Shown: piece after piece, positions 41,198-49,896 of the stretch
Layout: every line of letters begins with the position of its first letter
Position numbering within the stretch: position 1 is the stretch's first letter
Assembly: GCF_014205275.1 (NCBI RefSeq)
Contig: NZ_JACHND010000001.1
Span: 4,650,001 to 4,714,000, forward strand
From: Sphaerisporangium siamense
GTDB lineage: Bacteria > Actinomycetota > Actinomycetes > Streptosporangiales > Streptosporangiaceae
Direction of reading: 5' to 3'
DNA: 64,000 bases
The notes under the pieces: model-generated
Told to the model about the DNA's origin: nothing
The model's database searches: none
Seen by the model: the letters and a program-made list of their open reading frames with translations, nothing else
Translations under genes and position numbers: made by a program

Positions 41198-42562
41198 ATG
41201 GTCTGGAAGGTGCACGGGGACGGGCGGGGGCCGGCGCCCGGAGAGGTGGTCAGGCCGGACGAGCGGCTGAGCTGGCCGCGGATGGCCGGGTTCGGCGCGC
41301 AGCACGTCATCGCCATGTTCGGCGCGACGTTCGTGTTCCCGCTGATCATGGGCCTGAACGCCAATGTCGCGATCATGATGTCCGGCGTCGCCACGATCGT
41401 CTTCCTGCTCATCGTGCAAGGGAGGATTCCGAGCTATTTGGGCACCTCGGCGTCGTTCGTGGGCGCCGTGGTCGCGATCCGCGCGGCGGGCGGCGACGAC
41501 GCCACGGTCACCGGGGCGATCCTGGTGGCGGGCGTCGTGCTGGCGCTGTGCGGCGTGGCCATCCACTACCTGGGCGTGCGGTCCATCAACCGCGTCTTCC
41601 CGCCGGTGGTGACCGGCGCCGTCGTGATGCTGATCGGGTTCGGCCTCGCGTACGTCGTGGCCGACGTCTACTGGCCGCAGGACCAGTGGATCGCGCTGAC
41701 CACGATGCTCGTCACGTTCGTCATCATCGTGGCCTTCAAGGGCTTCGCCGGCCGCATCGGCATCCTGCTCGGCCTGGTCGCCGGCTTTCTGCTCTCGGTC
41801 GGCGCCGACAAGATCTTCGGGAACATCACGGCGTACAACGCCGCCACCGGCAAGGTGGACACGCACGCCCGCGTGAACTTCCAGCCGGTCGCGGACGCCC
41901 CGTGGTTCGGCCTGCCCGACTTCCACGCCCCCGGCTTCACCGGGTCGGCCGTCGTGCTCGTCCTGCCGGCCGTGATCGCGCTGATCGCCGAGAACATCGG
42001 CCACGTCAAGGCCGTCGGCGAGATGACCGGCGCCGACGTGGACCCGTACATGGGCAGGGCCGTGCTCGCCGACGGCGTCGGCACGGTGGTGGCCACGGCG
42101 GTCGGCGGCTCGCCCACCACGACCTACGCCGAGAACATCGGCGTCATGGCCGCCACCCGCGTCTACTCCACGGCCGCCTACTACATCGCCGCCGTCGTGG
42201 CGATCCTGTTCGGCCTGTGCCCGAAGTTCGGCGCGCTGATCGCCGCGACCCCGGGTGGCGTCCTGGGGGGCATCACCGTCATCCTGTACGGCATGATCGG
42301 CCTCCTGGGCGCGAAGATCTGGATAGAGAACCGCGTCGACCTCTCCGACCCCGTCAACATGGTGCCGGCCGGCGCGGGGATCATCCTCGCCATCGGCCCG
42401 GTGTCGCACCAGATCGGCGAACATTTCTCGCTGGCCGGCATCGCGCTCGGCACGATCGTCGTGCTGGGCGGCCACCACCTGCTGCGCGCCATCGCCGGTA
42501 CGCCGCGGCCCTCGCCCGGCGCGTCGCCCGCGACCGTGAGGGAGAGCGAAACCGGCACGTGA
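41198..42562 (+). CDS. Nucleobase:cation symporter (NAT/NCS2, uracil-xanthine permease family)
   Basis: 454 residues from the ATG at 41198 (GAAGGGG upstream). Opening motif GFGAQHVIAMFGATFVFPLI carries the QH motif of NAT proteins. The substrate signature is AVGGSPTTTYAENIGVMAAT RVYS, with the glutamate in VIALIAENIGHVKAVGEMTG. About 14 membrane segments fit the UraA fold. The TTTYAENIG form is commoner in uracil (UraA/RutG-like) transporters than in xanthine ones, but the operon partners (a molybdenum hydroxylase) suggest oxidised purines. The stop overlaps the next gene by four bases (GTGA), so transport and hydroxylase are one operon. Confidence 0.9.
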   Translation: MVWKVHGDGRGPAPGEVVRPDERLSWPRMAGFGAQHVIAMFGATFVFPLIMGLNANVAIMMSGVATIVFLLIVQGRIPSYLGTSASFVGAVVAIRAAGGDDATVTGAILVAGVVLALCGVAIHYLGVRSINRVFPPVVTGAVVMLIGFGLAYVVADVYWPQDQWIALTTMLVTFVIIVAFKGFAGRIGILLGLVAGFLLSVGADKIFGNITAYNAATGKVDTHARVNFQPVADAPWFGLPDFHAPGFTGSAVVLVLPAVIALIAENIGHVKAVGEMTGADVDPYMGRAVLADGVGTVVATAVGGSPTTTYAENIGVMAATRVYSTAAYYIAAVVAILFGLCPKFGALIAATPGGVLGGITVILYGMIGLLGAKIWIENRVDLSDPVNMVPAGAGIILAIGPVSHQIGEHFSLAGIALGTIVVLGGHHLLRAIAGTPRPSPGASPATVRESETGT

Positions 42563-43470
42563 AGCCACCTCCGTTCGACTACCACGCCCCACGGGACGTG
42601 GCCGAGACCCTGGAGGTCCTGGCCGCGTCCGGGGAGGGCGGCAAGGTGCTGGCCGGGGGCCAGAGCCTGATCCCTCTGCTGAACATGCGCCTGGCCGCGC
42701 CGTCGTGCCTGGTGGACATCAACCGCGTCGCCGCGCTCGACACCCTGGAGGTCGAGCCGGGCGGGGTGCGCGTCGGCGCGCTGGCCAGGCACGCGGCCGT
42801 GGAGAGGTCCCCGGCGGCGGCGCGGGTCCAGCCGCTGCTGCGCGCCGCGCTGCGGCTGGTGGCGCACCCGGTGATCCGCAACCGCGGCACGGTCGTCGGC
42901 AGCCTCGTCCACGCCGACCCCTCGGCCGAGCTGCCCGCCGTGCTGGCCGTGCTCGGCGGCTCGGTGCGGCTGGCACGGCACGGCGGCGCCACGCGCGACG
43001 TCCCCGCGGAAGCGTTCTTCACCGGGCCGCTGGAGTCGGCCCTGGAGCCGGGGGAGCTGGCCGTCTCGGCGTTCTTCCCGTCCCCGCCGCCCCGCACGGG
43101 CTCGGCCTTCCAGGAGGTCGCGCGCCGCCACGGCGACTACGCGATCGCCGGCGCCGCCGCCGTGGTGGGCCTGGACGAGGACCTGCGCGTCACGGCGGCC
43201 AGGGTCGCGTGCGTGAGCGCGGGGCCGGTCCCGGTGACGGTGGACGTGACCGACGCCTGCGCGCGGCGCCCGGCCGCGTCGGTCCCCTGGGACGCGGTGG
43301 CGGACGCCGTGCGCGGGAACGTGGACCCCGAGGAGGATATCCACGCGTCCGCGCGCTACCGCGGGCACCTGACCGGCGTGCTGGCCGTGCGGGCGCTGCG
43401 CCTGGCCGCCGCCGAGGCCGGGCGCGCGGAGGAAAGAGCGGCAGGCGGAGTGACAGGGGGAGCGGAGTGA
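42559..43470 (+). CDS. Molybdenum hydroxylase FAD-binding subunit (XdhB/CoxM type)
   Basis: 303 residues from a GTG inside the permease stop. FAD-binding blocks: VLAGGQSLIPLLNMRLAAPS, HPVIRNRGTVVGSLVHADPS AELPAVL. The C-terminal CO_deh_flav_C-like domain follows (FQEVARRHGDYAIAGAAAVV). The protein passes electrons from the iron-sulfur subunit to FAD. It overlaps the small-subunit gene by four bases (GTGA). Gene order FAD, [2Fe-2S], Mo is that of xanthine-dehydrogenase/CODH-like operons. Confidence 0.92.
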   Translation: MKPPPFDYHAPRDVAETLEVLAASGEGGKVLAGGQSLIPLLNMRLAAPSCLVDINRVAALDTLEVEPGGVRVGALARHAAVERSPAAARVQPLLRAALRLVAHPVIRNRGTVVGSLVHADPSAELPAVLAVLGGSVRLARHGGATRDVPAEAFFTGPLESALEPGELAVSAFFPSPPPRTGSAFQEVARRHGDYAIAGAAAVVGLDEDLRVTAARVACVSAGPVPVTVDVTDACARRPAASVPWDAVADAVRGNVDPEEDIHASARYRGHLTGVLAVRALRLAAAEAGRAEERAAGGVTGGAE

Positions 43471-43982
43471 GCGAGCGGCCGCACCCGATCGCGCTGACCG
43501 TCAATGGCGTCGTGCGCGAGGCCGAGGTGCCCGCCCGCCGGCTGCTGTCGGACTGCCTGCGCCACGACCTCGGCCTCACCGGCACCCACGTCGGCTGCGA
43601 GCACGGCGTCTGCGGATGCTGCACGGTCCTGCTGGACGGCGCGCCGGTACGCTCGTGCCTGACGCTCGCGGTGACGGCCGACGGCCACGAGATCACCACG
43701 GTCGAGGGGCTGGCCGGGCCGGACGGCGCCCTGTCGCCGGTGCAACGGGCGTTCGCCGAGTGCCACGCCCTGCAGTGCGGCTTCTGCACCCCCGGCTTCC
43801 TGTGCACGGTCACCGCGCTGCTGCGCGACAACCCCGCCCCGTCCGGCGACGAGGTGGTCGAGGGCATCTCGGGAAACCTGTGCCGGTGCACCGGCTACCA
43901 GAACATCGTGAAGGCGGTCCACCGCGCAGCGGAGCTGACCGCGCAGACGGGAGAAGAGCCGGTGACGGGTGAGCGGCCGTGA
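43467..43982 (+). CDS. Molybdenum hydroxylase [2Fe-2S] subunit (XdhC/CoxS type)
   Basis: 171 residues. An N-terminal plant-type ferredoxin fold carries CEHGVCGCCTVLLDGAPVRS C; the C-terminal helical domain carries CGFCTPGF and NLCRCTGYQNIV, together binding two [2Fe-2S] clusters. It overlaps both neighbours by four bases, implying equal production of the three subunits. Confidence 0.95.
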   Translation: MSERPHPIALTVNGVVREAEVPARRLLSDCLRHDLGLTGTHVGCEHGVCGCCTVLLDGAPVRSCLTLAVTADGHEITTVEGLAGPDGALSPVQRAFAECHALQCGFCTPGFLCTVTALLRDNPAPSGDEVVEGISGNLCRCTGYQNIVKAVHRAAELTAQTGEEPVTGERP

Positions 43983-46369
43983 CGACGAAGCTGTTCGGCG
44001 AGCCGGTCCGGCGCAGGGAGGACCCCCGGCTCCTCACCGGGCAGGGCCGCTTCCTGGACGACCTCGGGCGCACGGCCCTGGCCGCGGCGTTCGTCCGCTC
44101 CCCGCACGCCCACGCCCGCATCCGCGACATCGACGTGTCGGCCGCCCTGGACGTGGACGGCCTGGTCGCCGTCTACACCTGGGAGGACCTGCCCGAGCGG
44201 GTGCGCGACCCGCTGCCCCTGCTGATCCCGCACCCCGCGCTGACGCACGGGCGCACCGCCCACCCCCTGGCGAGAGAAGTCGTGCGGCACGTCGGCGAGC
44301 CGGTCGCCATGGTCGTGGCGCGCGACCGCTACCTCGCCGAGGACGCCGCCGCGCTGGTCCAGGTGGACTACGAGGTCCTCAAGCCGGTGGTCGGCATCGA
44401 GGAGGCTGCGCGGGGCGCCCACCTGGTCCACCAGGACGTCCCCGGCAACGTCGGCGCGCACCTCGTCCAGGAGGTCCCCTCGGCGGCGGGTCTCGGCGCG
44501 CGTGACGCGATCGCCGGGGCCCCGCACAGCCTGGAGTTCCGGCTGGACATCGAGCGCAGCGCGTCCATGCCCCTGGAGGGCCGCGGCGTCTACGCCCGGT
44601 GGGACGCCGACGACCGCTCGCTGCGCGTCTACTCCTCCACCCAGACCTCCACCAGCGTCCGCATGGCCGTCGCCGCCAAGCTCGGGCTGCCCCTGCCCTC
44701 GGTCGAGGTGATCGCCCCGGACGTCGGCGGCGGCTTCGGCGTGAAGATCGTGCACCCCTGGCCGGAGGAGGTGCTGGTGCCGTGGGCGGCCATGCTGCTC
44801 GGCCGCGAGGTGAAGTGGGCCGAGGACCGCCGCGAGCACTTCGTCTCCTCGGCGCACGAGCGCGGCCAAGTGCACCACGTGCGGGCGGGCTTCGACGGCG
44901 AGGGCCGCCTGCTCGGCCTGGACGTGACGATCCTGCACGACCACGGCGCCTACACCCCGTACGGCATCATCGTCCCGATCATCACCAGCACCCAGATCCT
45001 CGGCCCCTACCGCGTGGGCGCCTACCGCGTCGAGTTCTCCTCGATCTACACCAACACCGTGCAGGTCACGCCGTACCGGGGCGCGGGCCGCCCGCAGGCC
45101 GCGTTCTGCATGGAGCGCACGATCGACAAGATCGCCGCCCACCTGGGCCTGGACCGGGCGGCGGTGCGCGAGGCCAACTTCATCCAGCCGTCCGAGTTCC
45201 CCTACGACCAGGGGCTGATCTTCCAGGACGGCCGTCCCCTCATCTACGACAGCGGCGACTACCCGGCCTCGATGCGCATGCTCAAGGAGATGATCGGCTG
45301 GGACGGCTTCGCGGCGGAGAAGGCGCGCGCCGCCGCCGGCGGGCGCCGCATCGGCATCGGCCTCGCCTGCTACGTGGAGGGCACCGGCGTCGGCCCCTAC
45401 GAGGGCGGCCACGTGCAGGTCACCTCCGACGGGCGGGTGCACGTCTCGACCGGGCTCACCTCCCAGGGGCAGGGGCACGAGACGGTGTTCGCGCAGATCG
45501 CCGCCACCGAGCTCGGCGTCCCGCTGGACGCGGTCTCGGTGGTGACCGGCGACACGCGGCGCTTCGGCTACGCGGTCGGCACCTTCGCCTCGCGGGCCGC
45601 GGTGATGAGCGGGAACGCCATCGCGCTGGCCTGCCGCAAGGTGCGCGAGAAGGCGCTGCGCGTGGCCGCGGAGGCGCTGGAGGCCGACCCGCGCGACCTG
45701 ACGATCGAGGACGGCGAGGTGCGCGTGGCGGGGAACCCCCAGGCGTCGATCCCGCTGGCGACCGTCGCCGTGCTGTCCAACCCGCTGCGCTACGCCTTCG
45801 ACGAGGAGGCCGCGCGGGCCACCCAGTTCTCCGGCGCCGCCTCCCCGGACCGGCCGCCGGTCGAGGAGGGCGAGGAGCCGGGCCTTGAGGGCCGTGACTA
45901 CTACTCGCCGGTCCGCTCGACGTTCGCCTCCGGCATGCACGCCGCCATCGTCGAGACCGACCCGGACACCGCCGAGATCCGCATCCTGCGCTACGCGGTC
46001 GTCCACGACTGCGGCAGGCTCGTCAACCCCATGATCGTCGAGGGGCAGATCCACGGCGGGGTGGCGCAGGGGGTCGGCGGGGCGTTGTACGAGCGCATGG
46101 CCTACGACGGGCACGGCCAGTTGCTCAACGCCTCGTTCATGGACTTCCTGATGCCGTACGCCACCGAGGTGCCGCGCATCGAGACCGGGCACCTGGAGAC
46201 GCCGTCGCCGCTGAACCCTCTCGGCATCAAGGGCGCGGGGGAGGCCGGGGTCATCCCGGTCTCGGCCGTGATCGCCGCGGCCGTCGAGGACGCCGAGGGC
46301 ATCGCGATCGACCGGATGCCCATTTCGCCCTCCGACCTGCACGACCTGCGGGCGCGCGCCCGGCCCTGA
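43979..46369 (+). CDS. Molybdenum hydroxylase large, molybdopterin-binding subunit (form II CoxL / XDH type)
   Basis: 796 residues. Starts KLFGEPVRRREDPRLLTGQG RF as usual for the CoxL group. Key motifs: GGGFGVKIVHPWPEEVLVPW (cofactor), the active-site loop PYRGAGRPQAAFCMERTIDK, and the C-terminal catalytic glutamate region NPLGIKGAGEAGVIP. The loop is the AYRGAGR form and lacks the AYRCSFR of true CO dehydrogenase, so oxidation of CO is unlikely. With the nucleobase permease and PucR nearby, xanthine or a related heterocycle is the likely substrate. Maturation genes (e.g. a CoxF/XdhC chaperone) are not linked. Confidence 0.92.
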   Translation: MTTKLFGEPVRRREDPRLLTGQGRFLDDLGRTALAAAFVRSPHAHARIRDIDVSAALDVDGLVAVYTWEDLPERVRDPLPLLIPHPALTHGRTAHPLAREVVRHVGEPVAMVVARDRYLAEDAAALVQVDYEVLKPVVGIEEAARGAHLVHQDVPGNVGAHLVQEVPSAAGLGARDAIAGAPHSLEFRLDIERSASMPLEGRGVYARWDADDRSLRVYSSTQTSTSVRMAVAAKLGLPLPSVEVIAPDVGGGFGVKIVHPWPEEVLVPWAAMLLGREVKWAEDRREHFVSSAHERGQVHHVRAGFDGEGRLLGLDVTILHDHGAYTPYGIIVPIITSTQILGPYRVGAYRVEFSSIYTNTVQVTPYRGAGRPQAAFCMERTIDKIAAHLGLDRAAVREANFIQPSEFPYDQGLIFQDGRPLIYDSGDYPASMRMLKEMIGWDGFAAEKARAAAGGRRIGIGLACYVEGTGVGPYEGGHVQVTSDGRVHVSTGLTSQGQGHETVFAQIAATELGVPLDAVSVVTGDTRRFGYAVGTFASRAAVMSGNAIALACRKVREKALRVAAEALEADPRDLTIEDGEVRVAGNPQASIPLATVAVLSNPLRYAFDEEAARATQFSGAASPDRPPVEEGEEPGLEGRDYYSPVRSTFASGMHAAIVETDPDTAEIRILRYAVVHDCGRLVNPMIVEGQIHGGVAQGVGGALYERMAYDGHGQLLNASFMDFLMPYATEVPRIETGHLETPSPLNPLGIKGAGEAGVIPVSAVIAAAVEDAEGIAIDRMPISPSDLHDLRARARP

Positions 46370-46548
46370 CCCCTCGTGTCCATGGCGACACGGTGAGTGT
46401 TTTCGGCCCCGCCCGTCCGACTCCTGTGACCACCCGTACAGATCACAGTGTGTCGCGATGTTGCTACAGTCCGTGACGGAAGACGCCGGGAGATCGCCGC
46501 CGCCGGCGGCCGGACTCCCGGCACGACCGACACGAGGAGGAAAGCGTC

Positions 46549-46932
46549 ATGAAGCCAGCGTCCTGGAGTGCACGAATCGCCGCGGCGGCCGGTGTCGCCT
46601 GCTTGGCCATGGTGGCCATCGCCGGCCCGGCTCCGGCGGGCACGACGGGGGAGAAGGACGCGAACAAGGGGCCCGGCGACATCTGTCTCTGGTCCGGCAA
46701 GGACTACGGCGGCACCTCGTGGTGCTGGAACCCGGGGAACGGGTACGTGGACGTGCCGCCCGCCCTGCACGACAACGTGGGCTCGTTCAAGGCCGACGCC
46801 GACGGCTGCTTCATCAACTGGATCCACGTGCCCGACCGCAAGGAGACGCGGGTGGTCCGCAAGGGCGACTACCGCAAGGTCTACAAGAACGACTTCGGCG
46901 GCAAGATCGACGCCGTCGCCCCCCGCTGCTGA
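46549..46932 (+). CDS. Secreted peptidase-inhibitor I36-family protein
   Basis: 127 residues; ATG after GAGGAGGAAAG. A signal peptide ends near AIAGPAPAG. The mature part has the beta-gamma-crystallin-like pattern of I36 inhibitors: CLWSGKDYGGTSWCWNPGNG, VPPALHDNVGSFK, NDFGGKIDAVAPRC. Cysteines (four in the mature part) would pair outside the cell. The founding I36 member, SMPI, inhibits metalloproteases; most homologues are untested. It ends in a convergent terminator shared with cydB. Confidence 0.88.
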   Translation: MKPASWSARIAAAAGVACLAMVAIAGPAPAGTTGEKDANKGPGDICLWSGKDYGGTSWCWNPGNGYVDVPPALHDNVGSFKADADGCFINWIHVPDRKETRVVRKGDYRKVYKNDFGGKIDAVAPRC

Positions 46933-46950
46933 ACCGGCGGAGCGCGAAGC

Positions 46951-46976
46951 GGGCGCGGACCCCACGGTCCGCGCCC
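46951..46976. terminator. Bidirectional terminator between convergent genes
   Basis: GGGCGCGGACC and GGTCCGCGCCC form a perfect 11-bp stem with a CCAC loop between the I36 gene and cydB. Confidence 0.8.
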
Positions 46977-46993
46977 GCGGGCGTCTCCGGGGC

Positions 46994-47935
46994 TCAGGCC
47001 GTGACGCGCTTGCGGAACACCCAGTACGTCCACGCCTGGTAACCCAGCACGAACGGCAGCGCGATGAGACCGATCCAGGTGAGCAACCCCAGCGTGTACG
47101 GCCCGGAGGCGGCCCCCGCGACCGTCAGGCCCGGCAGGGGAGCCTGCCACAGCACCGCGAACACCGTGGCGGTGAGCAGCGTGATCGACCCGGCGGTCGC
47201 CGTGAACGCCCAGCCCTCGCGCCGGCGCCAGACGAGCGCCACCCCGGCGGCCAGCGCGACCATCGCGGCCACCGCCGCCGCCCACACCAGCGGGTGCGCC
47301 GTCCAGTCCGCGCCCGCGGCCCCGGCCGGACCGATCGCCGCGGGCACCCCCGGCAGGGCGAGCGCCGCGGCGGGGACGGCGACGGCCGCGGCCGTCAGCG
47401 CGGCGCGCCGGGCGCGGGCCCGCAGCGGGCCGGTCGTCTTGAGCGCGAGGAACACCCCGCCGTGCAGCATGGCCAGCGAGAGCGACAGCGCCCCGCCGAC
47501 CAGCGTGCCGGCGAGCGTGCCCGACAGCATGTGCCCGAAGATGCCGCCCCACAGGAACGCGGTGAGCACGCTGCCGGTGACGATGCCCGCGTCGCACACC
47601 GCCCGTTCGCGGCCCTCGACCTTGCCGCGCCACTCCAGGGCGACGCCGCGCACGATGAGCCCGGCGAGCACCATGACCAGCGGCAGGTAGAAGCCGCTGA
47701 GGAACCCCGAGTACCAGGCGGGGAAGGCGGCGAACATCGCGCCGACGGCCGTGATCAGCCACACCTCGTTGCCGTCCCACACCGGGCCGATGGTGGCGAG
47801 CGCCTGACGCCGCTCGGCCTCGCCGCGCGCGACCAGGGGCAGCAGCGCGCCGACGCCGAAGTCGAAGCCTTCGAGCACGAAGTACCCGGTCCACAGGAAC
47901 GCGACGACCAGGAACCAGAAGGTGGTGACGTCCAT
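46994..47935 (-). CDS. cydB: Cytochrome bd ubiquinol/menaquinol oxidase subunit II
   Basis: 313 residues, starting nine bases after cydA. Opening TFWFLVVAFLWTGYFVLEGF DFGVGAL and then PVWDGNEVWLITAVGAMFAA are the hallmark CydB segments. About eight to nine membrane helices follow, the last being LPFVLGYQAWTYWVFRKRV. With CydA it forms the high-affinity terminal oxidase used at low oxygen. The cydDC exporter genes are not next to it. Confidence 0.95.
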   Translation of the reverse strand: MDVTTFWFLVVAFLWTGYFVLEGFDFGVGALLPLVARGEAERRQALATIGPVWDGNEVWLITAVGAMFAAFPAWYSGFLSGFYLPLVMVLAGLIVRGVALEWRGKVEGRERAVCDAGIVTGSVLTAFLWGGIFGHMLSGTLAGTLVGGALSLSLAMLHGGVFLALKTTGPLRARARRAALTAAAVAVPAAALALPGVPAAIGPAGAAGADWTAHPLVWAAAVAAMVALAAGVALVWRRREGWAFTATAGSITLLTATVFAVLWQAPLPGLTVAGAASGPYTLGLLTWIGLIALPFVLGYQAWTYWVFRKRVTA

Positions 47936-47944
47936 GGGGGGCTC

Positions 47945-49375
47945 CTAGTACATGAGGGTCGGCGCGAGCCGCGCGGGCTCGGCGTCGTCGGGGACGCGCG
48001 GGGCGGGGACGACGGGCTCGGGTCCCGCCTTGACGTGGCGGGCCAGCAGCCATCCCTCGGCGACCGCGAGCGCTCCGTACAGGGCCGTGAACAGCGCCAG
48101 GGAGATCGCGACTTCGGTCACGCTCACGCTCGGGGACACGCTCGCCGCGGTCAGCAGCTCCCCCTGGACGGTCCACGGCTGGCGTCCGATCTCGCTGAGC
48201 AGCCATCCGGCGACGATGGCCAGCGTGGGCAGCGGCAGGGCGAGAAGGCACGCGCGGGCGAACCAGTCGGGGGTGCCCCGGCGGCGCCGGGTCAGCCACA
48301 GCCCGAGCAGCGACAGGCCCACCGTGGCCAGCCCGAACCCGATCATCACGCGGAACGACCAGAACACGACCGGCACGTTCGGCCGGTAGTCGGCCTCCCC
48401 GTACCGCTCGGCGTACCGCCGCTGGATGTCCTCGATGCCCTGGACCTCGGCGTTCGGGTCGTGCGCTGCCAGCAGGCTGAGCACGTACGGCACCTCGACG
48501 CCGGGGACGATCGAGGCCGGCGCGCCTTTCTGGTCGTGCCGCAGGCCCTCGGCGGCGGCCAGCTTCATCGGCTGCTGGTCGCGCAGCAGTTGCCCGGACA
48601 TGTCGCCGGTGCCCGCGACGACCGCTCCCGCGATGGCGGTCATCACCAGCGCGGCGCGCAGGCTGGTGCGCCACATCATCGGGTCGGCGGGGCCGCGCCC
48701 GCGGGCGGGCCTGGCCATCGGCACGGTGACGTCGCCGTCGGTGATCATGCGGCGTTCGCGGAGGATGCGGTAGCCGCTGACCGCGATCACGAACCCGCCG
48801 GCGACGATGAAGGCCGCCGCGACGACGTGCGGCACCTGCGCCAGCGCGGTGGAGTTGGTGAGCACGGCCCACAGGTCGGTCATGCGGGCCTTGCCGTCCA
48901 CGACCTCGTACCCGACGGGGTGCTTCATCCAGGCGTTGGCGGCCAGGATGAAGTAGGCCGACAGGTTCGAGCCGATGACGGCGGCCCACAGGCACGCCAG
49001 GTGGATCCGCTTGGGGAGCCTGTCCCAGCCGAAGATCCACAGGCCGAGGAACGTGGACTCCAGGAAGAAGGCCAGCAGGGCCTCCAGGGCGAGCGGCGCG
49101 CCGAAGACGTCGCCGACGAACGTCGAGTAGGCGCTCCAGTTCATGCCGAACTGGAACTCCTGCACCAGGCCGGTCACCACGCCCATCGCGAAGTTGATCA
49201 GGAACAGCTTGCCGAAGAACTTGGTGAGCCGCAGGTAGTGCGCCTTGCCGGTGCGGTGCCATGCGGTCTGGAGGCCGGCGACGAAGACGCCGAGGCCGAT
49301 CGTCAGGGGTACGAAGAGAAAGTGGTACACGGTGGTGACCCCGAATTGCCACCGTGCCAGGTCCAGTGCGTCCAT
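47945..49375 (-). CDS. cydA: Cytochrome bd ubiquinol/menaquinol oxidase subunit I
   Basis: 476 residues. Haem ligand H18 lies in TTVYHFLFVPLTIGLGVF; further blocks are FGKLFLINFAMGVVTGLVQE FQFG, EALLAFFLESTFLGLWIFGW, and the quinol-side GRQPW in SEIGRQPWTVQGEL. The loop between helices is of the short (Q-loop S) type. It is the first gene of cydAB. A 51-bp symmetric operator array sits 17 bases before its start. Confidence 0.96.
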   Translation of the reverse strand: MDALDLARWQFGVTTVYHFLFVPLTIGLGVFVAGLQTAWHRTGKAHYLRLTKFFGKLFLINFAMGVVTGLVQEFQFGMNWSAYSTFVGDVFGAPLALEALLAFFLESTFLGLWIFGWDRLPKRIHLACLWAAVIGSNLSAYFILAANAWMKHPVGYEVVDGKARMTDLWAVLTNSTALAQVPHVVAAAFIVAGGFVIAVSGYRILRERRMITDGDVTVPMARPARGRGPADPMMWRTSLRAALVMTAIAGAVVAGTGDMSGQLLRDQQPMKLAAAEGLRHDQKGAPASIVPGVEVPYVLSLLAAHDPNAEVQGIEDIQRRYAERYGEADYRPNVPVVFWSFRVMIGFGLATVGLSLLGLWLTRRRRGTPDWFARACLLALPLPTLAIVAGWLLSEIGRQPWTVQGELLTAASVSPSVSVTEVAISLALFTALYGALAVAEGWLLARHVKAGPEPVVPAPRVPDDAEPARLAPTLMY

Positions 49376-49391
49376 GCGCCCCTCACATCGG

Positions 49392-49442
49392 AGCTCTACG
49401 TCTCGTAGTGCTACCTCTAGTAGTACTACAGGCTGTAGAGCT
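49392..49442 (-). promoter_or_regulatory. Symmetric operator array upstream of cydAB
   Basis: Two 10-bp palindromes, GTAGTGCTAC (49405-49414) and GTAGTACTAC (49420-49429), are flanked by AGCTCTAC (49392-49399) and GTAGAGCT (49435-49442). GTAG half-sites recur every 15 bases (49405, 49420, 49435), and CTAC half-sites likewise (49396, 49411, 49426). The whole is mirror-symmetric about 49417. Such an array suggests cooperative binding of a dimeric repressor. It is not a Rex or DevR box. Confidence 0.65.
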
Positions 49443-49896
49443 AATCCTCAGGGGAGGCGCCGCGTGTTCTGCGATCTTCGTCACACCAGGCCGCGCGCCC
49501 CTCCCCAGGTTCGCGCGCGGCCCATCGCCCCCTTGGCGCGGCGCCCCCATCATCGTGGGCGGGGACACGCGGCGGCGTCCGCCCACGGGGTGATTCGCCG
49601 GTACGCCGTCCGAGGGACGGCCGGGCGCCCCGCGGCCCTCCCCGTGATCTTTCGCGTCCCCCGTTAGCCGTCCGCAAGGACCCCGCAAGGAGTTTCGCCC
49701 ATAGTTGAAAAACCAACGAACGGCACATCAATCGGCAGGTCGCGGTACACGGATCCTGCCACCAGTACGTCAGCTCTGTGAGGTCGTCCGGCACCCGGTC
49801 GTCGGCGCGCGGGACCCTCTCACCACCGACAGCACGGGTGGGGGCCCGGGCTCCGCTCGCCGGCGGACGCCGGCCACGTCGCACTGGAGGATGACC
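49443..49896. other. Divergent region between cydAB and the CRP-family gene
   Basis: About 450 bases, no convincing gene. It should contain the promoter of the CRP-family operon; TTGAAA at 49704 is one of the few AT-rich hexamers. Nothing else was recognised. Confidence 0.35.

Noticed and set aside
43979..46369. CO dehydrogenase large subunit (form I)
   Set aside because: The active-site loop is PYRGAGR, not AYRCSFR.
46568..49408. A 946-codon open frame on the plus strand
   Set aside because: Antisense to cydAB; composition is that of a shadow frame.
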